DNA of 64,000 bases from Kitasatospora sp. MAA4 (GTDB taxonomy: Bacteria > Actinomycetota > Actinomycetes > Streptomycetales > Streptomycetaceae). The notes under the pieces were generated by a model that did not search any database, had not been told where the DNA came from, and saw nothing but the letters and a program-made list of their open reading frames with translations. Shown piece by piece: positions 15,889 to 24,936 of this stretch. The stretch is taken from positions 62,001-126,000 of the forward strand of contig NZ_JARZAI010000006.1 of NCBI RefSeq assembly GCF_029893355.1, written 5' to 3'. The stretch's first letter is position 1. Each line of letters opens with the position of its first letter. Made by a program: the position numbers and the translations under genes.

Positions 15889-18642
15889 CTACACCAGCGC
15901 CGCCAGTTCACCCCGGGAGGCCACCCCGAGCTTCGGGTAGGCCTTGTACAGGTGGTGCCCCACCGTCCGCGGGCTGAGGAAGAGCTGCGCCGCGATGTCC
16001 CGGTTGGACAGGCCCTTCGCGGCCAGCCGGACGATGTGCACCTCCTGCGGCGTCAGGGCGGCCAGCGGGCCGGCCGGGACGGCGGCGGGCGGCGCGGAGC
16101 CGGTGGCGCCCAGCTCGCTGCGGGCGCGGTCGGCCCAGGGCGTGGCGCCGAGGCGCTCGAAGGTCTCCAACGCGCTGCGCAGCGGGCCGCGGGCCTCGGC
16201 CCGGCGCCGTCCCCGGCGCAGCCACTCGCCGAACAGCAGGCTGGTGCGGGCGAGTTCGAAGGGGCGGTCGTCGCCGGCGTGCAGTTCCAGCGCCGCCAGG
16301 TAGCCGGACTCGGCGAGCTCGTCGGGCCCGAGCAGCGCCTGGCAGCGGGCCACCAGCGCCCGTGCCCACCCGGGAGCCGCCGACGCCCAGCGCCGGTAGC
16401 GCTCGAACGCCTCGGCCGCGCGCTCCGGTTCGCCGAGCCGGACGGCCGCCTCCACCAGGTCGGGCACCGCCCGGACGGCCGCGACGTGGTACTTGAACGG
16501 TCCGCCGGTGAGCGCGGCCAGCCGGTCGGCCGCCCCGGCCGCCCGGCCCTGCCCCAAGTCGTGGACCGCCAGGGCCCACTGGGCCCAGCCGGAGCCCGCC
16601 GCCGGCGCTCCCCAGGCCGAGGAGGCGTCGGCCAGCGCCTCGGCGACCCGGTCCGCCACCCGCTCGCCGTCCCCGCGCAGCGCCGCCACGTACGCGTCGA
16701 GCGCGCAGAGTTGGCTGAGCCACTGCGGCTGCCCGGTGTCCCGGGCCAGCGCCAGCCCCTCGGCGAGGCTGACCTCCGCGTCCCGGTGCCGGCCGTGGAA
16801 GAGCTCCGCTTCGGCGAGGAAGAAGAGCAGGGTGGGCAGCGGGCCCACCGCCCCGCTGAGGCGCGCCTCGGCTATCAGCTCGGTGGCCAGCTGGTAGGTC
16901 TCCGCGTCGCGGCCCGGGATCAGCGTCGCGCCGCAGATCGGCAGCAGTTCGCGCACCCCGTCCGCCCCGGACGCACCGGACGCACCGGACGCGCGAGCCC
17001 GTCGGACCGTCTCGGCGGCGGTCGGCAGCGGCGGGCCGGTGCGGCCGAGCACCGGCAGCGCGGTCGCCAGCAGGTGGCGGACCAGCGGCTCGGTCGGGTC
17101 GTCGGGCGGCAGCGGCAGGGCGGCCAGCCGGTCCAGCACCTGCTCGGTCTGGGCCGCCCCGAGGTACCAGGCGCTGTGGAAGGCCTGGAGCAGCAGCCGG
17201 GCGGCGTCCGGCGGGGTGATCTCGCTCTGCGCGGCGGCCAGCAGCAGCCGGTAGGCGTCCGGATAGGCACCCCGCCGGAAGTGCGCGGTGGCCCGGACCC
17301 AGTCCAGCACGGCCCGGGAGTACGGATCCGCGGCCCACTCCCCGGCGCGCACCGCCAGCGCCTGGGCCCGGTCCGACTCGGCGGCGTCCAGGGCTGCTTC
17401 GGCAGCCAGCAGCAGGCAGCGGGCCGCCGCCGCCCGGTCGGGGTTGAGGCGCGCGGCCCGCTCGTAGGCCGCGGACGCGCCGGCGTGCCCGCCGCGCGCG
17501 CCGGCCCGGGCCGCGACGCGCTCCAACGCCTCGGCCAGCTCGGCGTCCTGGCCGCTCACCGCGAGCGAGAGGTGCCAACTGCCGCGGTCCTCCTCCCCCG
17601 CCGCGCGCAGCAGCTCGCCCAGCGTGCGGTGGACCGCCGTCCGCCGGTCCGGCGCCGCCTGCTGCAGCAGGACGCTGCGCAGCAGCGAGGTCCGCAGCAC
17701 GTACCGGCCGTGCGGCGAGAGGCTCAGCAGCCCGGACTCCTCGACGGCCGCGAAGTCCTCGGCGCCGACGCCGAGTTCGTGGGCCGCCGCGCGCACGATC
17801 GCCGGGTCGCCGCTCTCCTCGGCCGCCGCGACCAGCAGCAGCGTCCCGGCGCCGGCGGGCAGCCGGGTGACCTGGCCGTGCAGGGCCAGTTGCAGCCGTC
17901 CGGTCAGCGGCAGTCCGCCGTCCAGGAAGGCGGAGTCGGCGGCGGATCCGGGCACCGTGGCGAACTCGACCGGCAGTTCGGTGAGCGCCAGCGGATTGCC
18001 CTGCGCCTGCGCGAGCACCCGGAACCGCACCCGCTCGGCCGCCGGACCGTCATGGCGCGAGGTCAGCAGCGCTGCGGCGGAGGTCGGATCGAGCCCGGCC
18101 AGCCGCAGTTCGGGCAGTCCGGGCGCCGGGAACGCCCCCTCGCCGTCCCGCGCGGCGAAGAGCAGCACGACTCCCTCGCTGTCCAGTCGCCGAGCCGCCA
18201 GCAGCAGTGCCTCGGCGGACGCCCGGTCGAGCCACTGGGCGTCGTCGACCAGGCACACCAGCGGGCGGTCGGCGGCGAGTTCGGCGAGCAGCGCGAGGGT
18301 TGCGAGGCCGGTGAGCAGCCGGTCCGCGGGGCCGGCGCCGTCGGCCAGCCCGAAGGCGCCCTCCAGCGCGCGGCGCTGCGGACCGGGCAGCGCGGGCAGC
18401 CCGTCCAGCGCCGGCCCCAGCAGCAGATGCAGCCCTGCGTAGGGCAGATCGGCCTCCGACTCGACACCGGTCACCCGGATCAACCGGTGCTCCAGGCCCG
18501 CCCGTTCGGCGGCGTGGTCGAGCAGCGCGCTCTTGCCGATCCCCGGATCCCCGCGCAGCACCAGCACCGCACTGCGCCCCGCCCGCGCGCCCGCCAGCAT
18601 GGCGTCGACGGCGGCCTGCTCCCGTGCCCTCCCGTACAGCAT
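15889..18642 (-). CDS. Large LuxR-family (LAL-type) ATP-binding regulator
   Basis: The 917-residue protein starts with an AAA/STAND NTPase: RGDPGIGKSALLDHA (Walker A, near residue 31) and LVCLVDDAQWLDRAS (Walker B, near 130). The middle is a helical TPR-like sensor region rich in Ala and Arg. The C terminus (about 855-917) is a LuxR HTH: LTPQEVHIVRLAAKGLSNRD, LFLSPRTVGHHLYKAY. It would bind ATP and an inducer and activate transcription, as MalT-type regulators do. It diverges from the SnoaL-like gene at 18746, the likeliest target. Confidence 0.92.
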   Translation of the reverse strand: MLYGRAREQAAVDAMLAGARAGRSAVLVLRGDPGIGKSALLDHAAERAGLEHRLIRVTGVESEADLPYAGLHLLLGPALDGLPALPGPQRRALEGAFGLADGAGPADRLLTGLATLALLAELAADRPLVCLVDDAQWLDRASAEALLLAARRLDSEGVVLLFAARDGEGAFPAPGLPELRLAGLDPTSAAALLTSRHDGPAAERVRFRVLAQAQGNPLALTELPVEFATVPGSAADSAFLDGGLPLTGRLQLALHGQVTRLPAGAGTLLLVAAAEESGDPAIVRAAAHELGVGAEDFAAVEESGLLSLSPHGRYVLRTSLLRSVLLQQAAPDRRTAVHRTLGELLRAAGEEDRGSWHLSLAVSGQDAELAEALERVAARAGARGGHAGASAAYERAARLNPDRAAAARCLLLAAEAALDAAESDRAQALAVRAGEWAADPYSRAVLDWVRATAHFRRGAYPDAYRLLLAAAQSEITPPDAARLLLQAFHSAWYLGAAQTEQVLDRLAALPLPPDDPTEPLVRHLLATALPVLGRTGPPLPTAAETVRRARASGASGASGADGVRELLPICGATLIPGRDAETYQLATELIAEARLSGAVGPLPTLLFFLAEAELFHGRHRDAEVSLAEGLALARDTGQPQWLSQLCALDAYVAALRGDGERVADRVAEALADASSAWGAPAAGSGWAQWALAVHDLGQGRAAGAADRLAALTGGPFKYHVAAVRAVPDLVEAAVRLGEPERAAEAFERYRRWASAAPGWARALVARCQALLGPDELAESGYLAALELHAGDDRPFELARTSLLFGEWLRRGRRRAEARGPLRSALETFERLGATPWADRARSELGATGSAPPAAVPAGPLAALTPQEVHIVRLAAKGLSNRDIAAQLFLSPRTVGHHLYKAYPKLGVASRGELAALV

Positions 18643-18745
18643 GGGCCGAGCCTACCCATGCGTGACTGATTCGGGCCGACCGCGTCCTGCGTACGGTCGT
18701 AACCAGTCGGAACACGGACGACAGCACCCCACCAGGAGAAGAACC

Positions 18746-19114
18746 ATGACGAACCTTCAGCAGCTGGCCGACCAGTACCTCGCCCTGTGGAACGAGACCG
18801 ACCCGGCGGCCCGGCGCAAGGCGATCGAGGACATCTGGGCCGAGGACGCCACCTACACCGACCCGCTGGCGCAGACGGTCGGCCGGGCGGAGTTCGACGC
18901 GGTGATCGGCGCCGTTCAGAGCCAGTTCCCCGGCCTGGTCTTCACTCTCGGGGCCGGCGGCGTGGACGCCCACCACGGCATCGCCCGCTTCACCTGGGAC
19001 CTCGGCCCGGCCGGCGGGGAGGCGCTGGTGGTCGGGTTCGACGTCCTGGTGGCCACCGCGGACGGCCGGATCGGCGCGGTGCACGGCTTCCTCGACAAGG
19101 TGCCCGGCGCCTGA
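18746..19114 (+). CDS. SnoaL/NTF2-like small protein
   Basis: The 122-residue protein fits the SnoaL-like NTF2 fold: an N-terminal helix QLADQYLALWNETDPAARRKAIEDIWAEDATYTDPL, a hydrophobic pocket strand, and FLDKVPGA at the end. Members include polyketide cyclases and ketosteroid-isomerase-like enzymes, but many have no known substrate. AGGAGAAG precedes the ATG. It is transcribed divergently from the LuxR-type regulator, which suggests regulated expression. Confidence 0.88.
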   Translation: MTNLQQLADQYLALWNETDPAARRKAIEDIWAEDATYTDPLAQTVGRAEFDAVIGAVQSQFPGLVFTLGAGGVDAHHGIARFTWDLGPAGGEALVVGFDVLVATADGRIGAVHGFLDKVPGA

Positions 19115-19195
19115 ACACCCGTACGGGCCCGAGGCCGGAGAGGGGCAGGCGCAGGGGAGCTGCCCCTCCCGGGCCGAATCGGGTTGGATGGGTGG

Positions 19196-21010
19196 ATGAG
19201 TAGCGAGAAGAACGACGTGCCCGCCTGGGAACAGCGGTTCCGGGCGGCGCGGCTCTCCCTTCCCGAGTGGGCCGACGACGCCCCGGACCGTTCGCTGTAC
19301 GTCTCGAACGCCACCGGCACCTTCGAGGTGTACGCCTGGGACCGGGCCGCCGACACCCACCGACGGGTCACCGACCGTCCGCACGGCACCACCGACGCGG
19401 CGCTGTCCCCGGACGGCGCCTGGGTCTGGTGGTTCGACGACACCGACGGCGACGAGTTCGGCGTCTGGCGCCGACAGCCCTTCGCGGGCGGCCCGGACGA
19501 GGTGGCCGTGCCCGGCCTCGCCCCGTCCTACGACGCGGGCCTGGCGCTGGGCCGGGACGGCACCGTGGTGGTCGGCCGGTCCACCGACGCGGACGGCACC
19601 ACCCTGCACCTGCTGCGCCCGGGCGCGGCGGAGCCGGTGGAGATCTACCGGCACGCCGAGTACGGCGGCATCGGCGACCTCTCCCACGACGCCGACCTGC
19701 TGGCCATCGACCACACCGAGCACGGCGACGCGATGCACAGCGCGATCCGCGTGGTGCGCACCGCCGACGGGTCCACGGTCGGCGAGCTGGACGACGTGAC
19801 CGGCCGCGCCGAGCCGCGCGGCCTGGCCTGCCTGGGCTTCGCCCCCGTCCCCGGCGACAGCCGCCTGCTGGTGGCCCACCAGCGCCGCGGCCGCTGGGAG
19901 CCGATGCTCTGGGACCCGCGGACCGGCGCGGAGACCGAACTGCCGCTGCGCACCGCGGAGGGCGCCACGCTGCCTGGAGACGTCTCCGCGCAGTGGCACC
20001 CGGACGCCAAGGCCCTGCTGGTCGAGCACGAGTTCGAGGCCCGCAGCGAGCTGTTCCGCTACGACCTGGCCGACGGCCTGCTGACCCGGCTGGACACCCC
20101 GCGCGGCACGGTCTCGGGCGCGACGGCCCGGCCGGACGGGACGGTGGAGTTCCTCTGGTCCTCGGCCGCCGAGCCCTCCGCCGTCCGCTCCACCGCGGGC
20201 ACCGTGGTGCTGCGCGCGCCGGGCTCGGTGCCGCCCGGTTCGGTGCCGGTCGAGGACGTCTGGGTCGACGGCCCGGGCGGACGGGTGCACGCCCTGGTGC
20301 AGCGCCCGGCGGGCGAGGGCCCGTTCCCGACCGTCTTCGAGGTGCACGGCGGTCCGACCCACCACGACAGCGACTCCTTCGCGGCCGGCCCGGCCGCCTG
20401 GCTGGACCACGGCTTCGCGGTGGTCCGGGTCAACTACCGCGGCTCGACCGGCTACGGCCAGGCCTGGACGGACGCGCTGCGCGAGCGGGTCGGCCTGATC
20501 GAGCTGGAGGACATCGGCGCGGTGCGCGCCTGGGCGGTGGCCTCGGGCCTGGCCGACCCGGCGCGGCTGATCCTCTCCGGCGGCTCCTGGGGCGGCTACC
20601 TCACGCTGCTGGGCCTGGGCGTGCAGCCCGACGACTGGTCGCTCGGCCTGGCCGTCGTCCCGGTGGCGGACTACCTCACCGCCTACGAGGACGAGATGGA
20701 GGCGCTCAAGTCCCTGGACCGGACGCTCTTCGGCGGGACCCCGCAGGAGGTCCCCGAACGCTGGCGGACCTCCTCGCCGCTGACCTACGTCGAGCGGGTG
20801 AAGGTGCCGGTCTACATCAGCGCCGGGCTGAACGACCCGCGCTGCCCGATCCAGCAGATCGAGAACTACGTCACGCGGCTGGAGCAGCTGGGCAGCCCGC
20901 ACGAGGTCTACCGGTACGACGCCGGGCACGGCTCGCTGGTGGTGGAGGAGCGGATCAAGCAGCAGCGGCTGGAGATCGACTTCGTCCGCCGGCACCTGGC
21001 CACTAGCTAG
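19196..21010 (+). CDS. Prolyl oligopeptidase-family (S9) peptidase
   Basis: The protein of about 604 residues has an N-terminal beta-propeller (repeated GxWVWWFDDTDGDEFG-like strands) and a C-terminal alpha/beta hydrolase. The Ser nucleophile lies in SGGSWGGYL, the Asp probably in LNDPRCP and the His in DAGHGSLV. No signal peptide or membrane segment is seen, so it is probably cytoplasmic and cleaves short peptides or acyl-amino acids. The start is uncertain between ATG 19184 and ATG 19196; neither has a clear Shine-Dalgarno. It ends six bases before the convergent SURF1 gene. Confidence 0.93.
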   Translation: MSSEKNDVPAWEQRFRAARLSLPEWADDAPDRSLYVSNATGTFEVYAWDRAADTHRRVTDRPHGTTDAALSPDGAWVWWFDDTDGDEFGVWRRQPFAGGPDEVAVPGLAPSYDAGLALGRDGTVVVGRSTDADGTTLHLLRPGAAEPVEIYRHAEYGGIGDLSHDADLLAIDHTEHGDAMHSAIRVVRTADGSTVGELDDVTGRAEPRGLACLGFAPVPGDSRLLVAHQRRGRWEPMLWDPRTGAETELPLRTAEGATLPGDVSAQWHPDAKALLVEHEFEARSELFRYDLADGLLTRLDTPRGTVSGATARPDGTVEFLWSSAAEPSAVRSTAGTVVLRAPGSVPPGSVPVEDVWVDGPGGRVHALVQRPAGEGPFPTVFEVHGGPTHHDSDSFAAGPAAWLDHGFAVVRVNYRGSTGYGQAWTDALRERVGLIELEDIGAVRAWAVASGLADPARLILSGGSWGGYLTLLGLGVQPDDWSLGLAVVPVADYLTAYEDEMEALKSLDRTLFGGTPQEVPERWRTSSPLTYVERVKVPVYISAGLNDPRCPIQQIENYVTRLEQLGSPHEVYRYDAGHGSLVVEERIKQQRLEIDFVRRHLATS

Positions 21011-21016
21011 GCCTGC

Positions 21017-21799
21017 TCAGGTCTCCAGGACCGGGTCGAGCCCCAGCGCCCGGTCCTGGGCGGCCTCCGCCTCGCGGCGCAGCAGCCGGAACCACATGAA
21101 GCCGACGAAACCGGCGAAGACGAACCACTCCAGCGTGTAGCCGAGGTTCTGGAACGCCCGGGCGGTCAGCCCGTCGCCGCCCTCCGGCTGGGTGGTCGGT
21201 ACCGGCGTCAGGCCCGCCTGCCCGCCGTCCTCGGCCACCCAGCCGTCGTACGCGCCGTACGGCAGCAGGTTGACCAGGGTGGCCGGGTCGATGGTGCCCA
21301 GCTGACCGGCCGGCAGCCCGCCGGCCACCGCGCCGGCGCTGTCGCTGGTCTCGGGCGCCTGGAGGCGGCCGGTGACGGTGACCTGGCCGGCGGGGGGCGC
21401 GGGAGGCGTTCCAGGGGCGCCCGCCACCCAGCCGCGCACCACGGCGACGGCCCGGCCGCCCGCGGTCCGCAGCGGCGTGAGCACGTAGTAGCCCTGCTTG
21501 CCGTCCACCGTGCGGTTGGGGACCAGCAGCTGATGGGCAACGTCGAAGCTGCCCGAGGCGGTCACCTCGCGGCCCACCGAACCGGCCTGCACCAGCGGCG
21601 CCGCGGCGGTGAGCACGGAGTCCAGCGGGCTCGCGGCGCCGGGCGCGGCGGCGGGCGCGGTGGACTTGGCGTGGTGCGTGACGACCCGGTCCTCGAACCG
21701 GCCCAGCTGCCACGAGCCCAGCCACAGGCAGACCGCGATGGCGGCCACCGCGAGGACGGTGTTGCCCAGCCAGCGCGGAGTCAGGAGGAACCGGTACAC
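21017..21799 (-). CDS. SURF1-family cytochrome oxidase assembly protein
   Basis: The 260-residue protein has the SURF1 layout: an N-terminal membrane helix (LTPRWLGNTVLAVAAIAVCLWLGSWQLGRFEDR), a periplasm-side domain with GYYVLTPLRTAGGRAVAVVRGWV, and a C-terminal helix (FVFAGFVGFMWFRLLRREAE). The WLGSWQLGR and VVRGWV motifs are typical. It assists haem aa3-type oxidase assembly. Start GTG 21799 is preceded by a G-rich stretch. It follows the membrane/sigma-factor pair, 60 bases after the stop at 21860, and may or may not be co-transcribed. Confidence 0.92.
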   Translation of the reverse strand: MYRFLLTPRWLGNTVLAVAAIAVCLWLGSWQLGRFEDRVVTHHAKSTAPAAAPGAASPLDSVLTAAAPLVQAGSVGREVTASGSFDVAHQLLVPNRTVDGKQGYYVLTPLRTAGGRAVAVVRGWVAGAPGTPPAPPAGQVTVTGRLQAPETSDSAGAVAGGLPAGQLGTIDPATLVNLLPYGAYDGWVAEDGGQAGLTPVPTTQPEGGDGLTARAFQNLGYTLEWFVFAGFVGFMWFRLLRREAEAAQDRALGLDPVLET

Positions 21800-21859
21800 A
21801 CCCCCACGGTAACCATCGATTCCTCCCGCTCCCGCACAGGGTCCCCGTCCGCGTGCGTG

Positions 21860-23125
21860 TCAGGACACCGGCTGCGGCAGCGAGCGGTAGACCGTGCCGC
21901 CGCCGCACACCCCGTCGAGCTGTGCGGCCGCCGCCTGCGGCCCGCCGCCGATCGGCCGGTCGCCGACGGTGAGCGTCCCCGAGGCGCCCGCCGGGCCCGA
22001 CGGCTGCGCCGCGCTCGCGGACGGGCTCGTCCCCGGGCTGGACCGGGCCGCCGCGGAACCGCTGGTCGGGGCGGGGGGCCCGTCACCCGGCGAGGTGTCG
22101 GTGCTCCCCGGTCCGCCGGGATCCGCCGCCGGAGCGGCCCCGGCCTGGCCGCTCGGCGCGTCGGCCCGGTCGCCCGCCGCGCCCGCCGCGCCCGGGCTGC
22201 CGGTCGCCCCCGGCGCGCCCGTCCCCGGTGAGCCGCCGGAGCTGCCCGCGCCGCCGCCCGGAGTGGCGCTGGGGCTCGGATCGGCGCTCGGCACCGCCGA
22301 GGAGCTGCCGCCGCCGACCGGGCACAGCGTGTTCGGCACCCAGGCGAAGGAGAGCTGATAGCTCCCCGCCACCGCCAGCAGCAGCCGGCTCGGCAGGGTC
22401 GCCGGGTCCGGCAGCGCGGCCGCCGGATCCCCCGGCGTGTGGAGGACCACGGTGACCGGGCCCGCCGCGCCGCCGACCGTCAGCGTTCCCGGGTCGGTGA
22501 GCAGGCAGGCCCGCCCCGAGACGTTGGAGACGGTGAAGAAGCCGTAGCGCCGACCCGCGGCGTCCGGCGTGCCGACCAGCGCGCTGCCGTGCCCGAGATC
22601 GGTGCTGCCGCAGTCGGGCGCGGCGGCGCCCGTCCCGGCCGGACCGCCGGCGGCACCCGTCAGGTCCGTGATGCCCGCGCTCGGGGAGACCGAGGAGGCG
22701 GCGGTGGCGTCGTCCTCGTCCGGCAGGCCGGTCCGCGGCAGGCCGGGGAGCGGGTGCCAGCGCTTCGACGCGGGCCCGGGGCTGCCGCTCTCCTCGGTGG
22801 GCCGGGCGGTGCCGGAGCCGGCCGCCGAGCCGTCCGACAGCTGCAGGGCGCCCAGGCTCTGCAGGGTCGGCACCGCGACGGCCAGGACGGCGGCGGCCAG
22901 CGCCGCGCTGGTCCAGGCCTGCCGGCGGCGGACCCGCCGGACCGGCACGGCGCGCCGGATCCGCGGCAGCGCGTCCGGCGCCGGCTGCAGGCCGTCCACC
23001 GCGCGGTGCAGCAGTGCGCGGAGCGCCTGCTCCTCGGCGCTGACCTGCGCCTCGAAGCCCACCCGTTCCTCCGCGCCCCCGGGCGAACCCGCGCGCCCCC
23101 GCGAACCGTGCTGATCCTCAGTCAT
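21860..23125 (-). CDS. Membrane protein coupled to SigE-like sigma factor
   Basis: The 421-residue protein has a cytoplasmic N terminus of about 70 residues, one membrane helix (AWTSAALAAAVLAVAVPTL) and a long extracytoplasmic part with a very Gly/Ala/Pro/Ser-rich central stretch (about residues 290-395). Cys residues in GTGAAAPDCGSTDLG, RACLLTDPG, TLCPVGG and DGVCGGG could form disulfides. The ATG at 23125 overlaps the sigma-factor stop by 8 bases, so it is probably translationally coupled and may act as an anti-sigma or sensor protein. It lacks a recognisable zinc anti-sigma HxxxCxxC motif, so this is inference. Confidence 0.8.
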   Translation of the reverse strand: MTEDQHGSRGRAGSPGGAEERVGFEAQVSAEEQALRALLHRAVDGLQPAPDALPRIRRAVPVRRVRRRQAWTSAALAAAVLAVAVPTLQSLGALQLSDGSAAGSGTARPTEESGSPGPASKRWHPLPGLPRTGLPDEDDATAASSVSPSAGITDLTGAAGGPAGTGAAAPDCGSTDLGHGSALVGTPDAAGRRYGFFTVSNVSGRACLLTDPGTLTVGGAAGPVTVVLHTPGDPAAALPDPATLPSRLLLAVAGSYQLSFAWVPNTLCPVGGGSSSAVPSADPSPSATPGGGAGSSGGSPGTGAPGATGSPGAAGAAGDRADAPSGQAGAAPAADPGGPGSTDTSPGDGPPAPTSGSAAARSSPGTSPSASAAQPSGPAGASGTLTVGDRPIGGGPQAAAAQLDGVCGGGTVYRSLPQPVS

Positions 23126-23720
23126 GACTGCTCTCCATCAGCACCCGCAGGGCCGCCAGGCCGCGCGAGCCGTACGCCTTCACCGCCCCCACCGAGACCC
23201 CCAGCAACTCGGCCACCTGAGCCTCCGTCATGTCGGCGTAGTAGCGCATCACCAGGACCTCGCGCTGACGCCGCTGCAGCTTGCGCAGCGCGGCCTTCAG
23301 CTGATCGCGTTCGAGAGCATCGTAGGCGCCCTCTTCTGCACTGGCCATGTCAGGCATCGGCTTGGGCAGCAGGCGCAGGCCGAGGATGCGCCGACGCAGC
23401 GTGCTGCGCGAGAGGTTGACCACGGTCTGGCGCAGGTAGGCGAGGGTCTTCTCGGGCTCGCGGACCCGCCGGCGGGCGGCGTGCACCCGGATGAACGCCT
23501 CCTGCACGACGTCCTCGCAGGAGGCCTGATCGTCCAGCAGCAGGGCGGCCAGCCGCAGCAGCGAGCGGTAGTGGGCCTGGTAGGTCTCGGTGAGCAGGTC
23601 GACACTGGCTCCCGCCGTGTCGGTGGCAGCCATGGTCATCCCGGGCTCAGCCACCTGCCGCACAGCTGCCGGGCGTACGGGTTTCGCCCTCCCCGCACCC
23701 ACCATCACCAGGTCTGTCAC
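23118..23720 (-). CDS. SigE-family ECF-type RNA polymerase sigma factor
   Basis: The 200-residue protein has sigma region 2 (YQAHYRSLLRLAALLLDDQASCEDVVQEAFIRVHAARRRV) and region 4 (LRKLQRRQREVLVMRYYADMTEAQVAELLGVSVGAVKAYGSRGLAALR). It lacks regions 1 and 3, as for extracytoplasmic-function sigma factors. The first 38 residues are poorly conserved; GTG 23720 is used, but ATG codons at 23639 or 23633 would also give a full sigma fold. It overlaps the downstream membrane protein gene, its likely regulator. Confidence 0.9.
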   Translation of the reverse strand: MTDLVMVGAGRAKPVRPAAVRQVAEPGMTMAATDTAGASVDLLTETYQAHYRSLLRLAALLLDDQASCEDVVQEAFIRVHAARRRVREPEKTLAYLRQTVVNLSRSTLRRRILGLRLLPKPMPDMASAEEGAYDALERDQLKAALRKLQRRQREVLVMRYYADMTEAQVAELLGVSVGAVKAYGSRGLAALRVLMESSHD

Positions 23721-23785
23721 GGCCGTTGGACACTCGATCCCCCCTCAGGGTTGCCCCGTCTGGCGGACATTCTTCCGCACAGAGC

Positions 23786-23813
23786 GGAGCCCCCTCCACC
23801 GGAAGGGGGCTCC
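23786..23813 (-). terminator. Hairpin downstream of asd
   Basis: GGAGCCCCCT and AGGGGGCTCC form a 10-bp perfect stem with an 8-base loop, 70 bases after the asd stop in the direction of transcription. It is a good terminator for the lysC-asd transcript, separating it from the sigma-factor unit. Confidence 0.7.
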
Positions 23814-23883
23814 TGGGCAAAAAACCGGAAGTTGACGAAGCATCGGCCGGGCGGCTCAGCCGCTCGGTACGGACCGACCGGCC

Positions 23884-24936
23884 TCAGCCGGTGAGCTCCT
23901 GCGCGACCAGTTCGGCGATCTGCGCGGTGTTGAGAGCCGCACCCTTGCGCAGGTTGTCGCCGCAGAGGAAGAGGTCCAGCGCGTTCGGGTCGTCGATCGA
24001 GCGGCGCACCCGGCCGACCCAGGTGGGGTCGGTGCCGACCACGTCGTTCGGCGTCGGGAACTCGCCGGCCGCCGGGTCGTCGTACAGCACCACGCCGGGC
24101 GCCCGGGCCAGGATCTCCTGGGCGCGCAGCTGGGAGACCTCGCGCTCGAAGACCGCGTGCACGGCCAGCGAGTGGGTGGTGACCACCGGGATCCGCACGC
24201 AGGTCGCGGAGACCCTGAGGTTCGGCAGGCCGAGGATCTTGCGGCTCTCGTTGCGGACCTTGAGCTCCTCGGAGGACCAGCCGCCCTCCTGGAGCGAGCC
24301 CGCCCACGGCACCGCGTTCAGCACCAGCGGCGCCGGGAACGGCCCGGTGTCGCCGATCACCGCGCGCAGGTCGCCGGTCTGCTCGCCGACGGTCGTGCCG
24401 GCCACCTTGGCGGTCTGCTCGCGCAGCGCGTCGATGCCGGACTGCCCGGCGCCGGAGGCCGCCTGGTAGGAGGCGACCACCAGCTCCTTGAGGCCGAGCT
24501 CGGAGTGCAGCGCACCCAGCGCGACGATCATCGACAGGGTGGTGCAGTTCGGGTTGGCGATGATGCCGCGCGGACGCAGCCGGGCCGCGGCCGCGTTCAC
24601 CTCGGGCACCACCAGCGGCACCTCGTCGTCCATCCGGAACGCCCCGGAGTTGTCGACGACGACGGCGCCCTTGGCCGCCGCGATCGGCGCCCACTGCGCC
24701 GAGACCTCGTCCGGGACGTCGAACATCGCGACGTCGATGCCGTCGAAGGCCTCCTCGCTCAGCGCCACGACCTCGGTCGCCCGACCTCGCACGGTCAGCC
24801 GGCGGCCGGCCGAGCGGGCGGAGGCGATCAGCCGGATCTCGCCCCAGACGTCCTGCCGGGAGGAGAGGATTCCGAGCATCACCGTGCCGACCGCGCCGGT
24901 GGCACCGACCACGGCGAGGTTGGGCTTGCGGCTCAT
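23884..24936 (-). CDS. asd: Aspartate-semialdehyde dehydrogenase
   Basis: The 350-residue enzyme reduces aspartyl-4-phosphate to aspartate semialdehyde with NADPH, the second step to Lys, Met, Thr and Ile and to diaminopimelate for the wall. It has the Rossmann start [15 protein letters not shown], the active-site Cys in NPNCTT, and [13 protein letters not shown] with the substrate-binding region. It overlaps the end of lysC by 4 bases (ATGA), forming the usual actinobacterial ask-asd operon. Confidence 0.97.
   Translation of the reverse strand: MSRKPNLAVVGATGAVGTVMLGILSSRQDVWGEIRLIASARSAGRRLTVRGRATEVVALSEEAFDGIDVAMFDVPDEVSAQWAPIAAAKGAVVVDNSGAFRMDDEVPLVVPEVNAAAARLRPRGIIANPNCTTLSMIVALGALHSELGLKELVVASYQAASGAGQSGIDALREQTAKVAGTTVGEQTGDLRAVIGDTGPFPAPLVLNAVPWAGSLQEGGWSSEELKVRNESRKILGLPNLRVSATCVRIPVVTTHSLAVHAVFEREVSQLRAQEILARAPGVVLYDDPAAGEFPTPNDVVGTDPTWVGRVRRSIDDPNALDLFLCGDNLRKGAALNTAQIAELVAQELTG

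Noticed and set aside
18050..20995. Very long minus-strand frame opposite the SnoaL and S9 peptidase genes
   Set aside because: It is a GC-driven shadow; its 3' part overlaps the real LuxR gene in another frame and its product has no domain.
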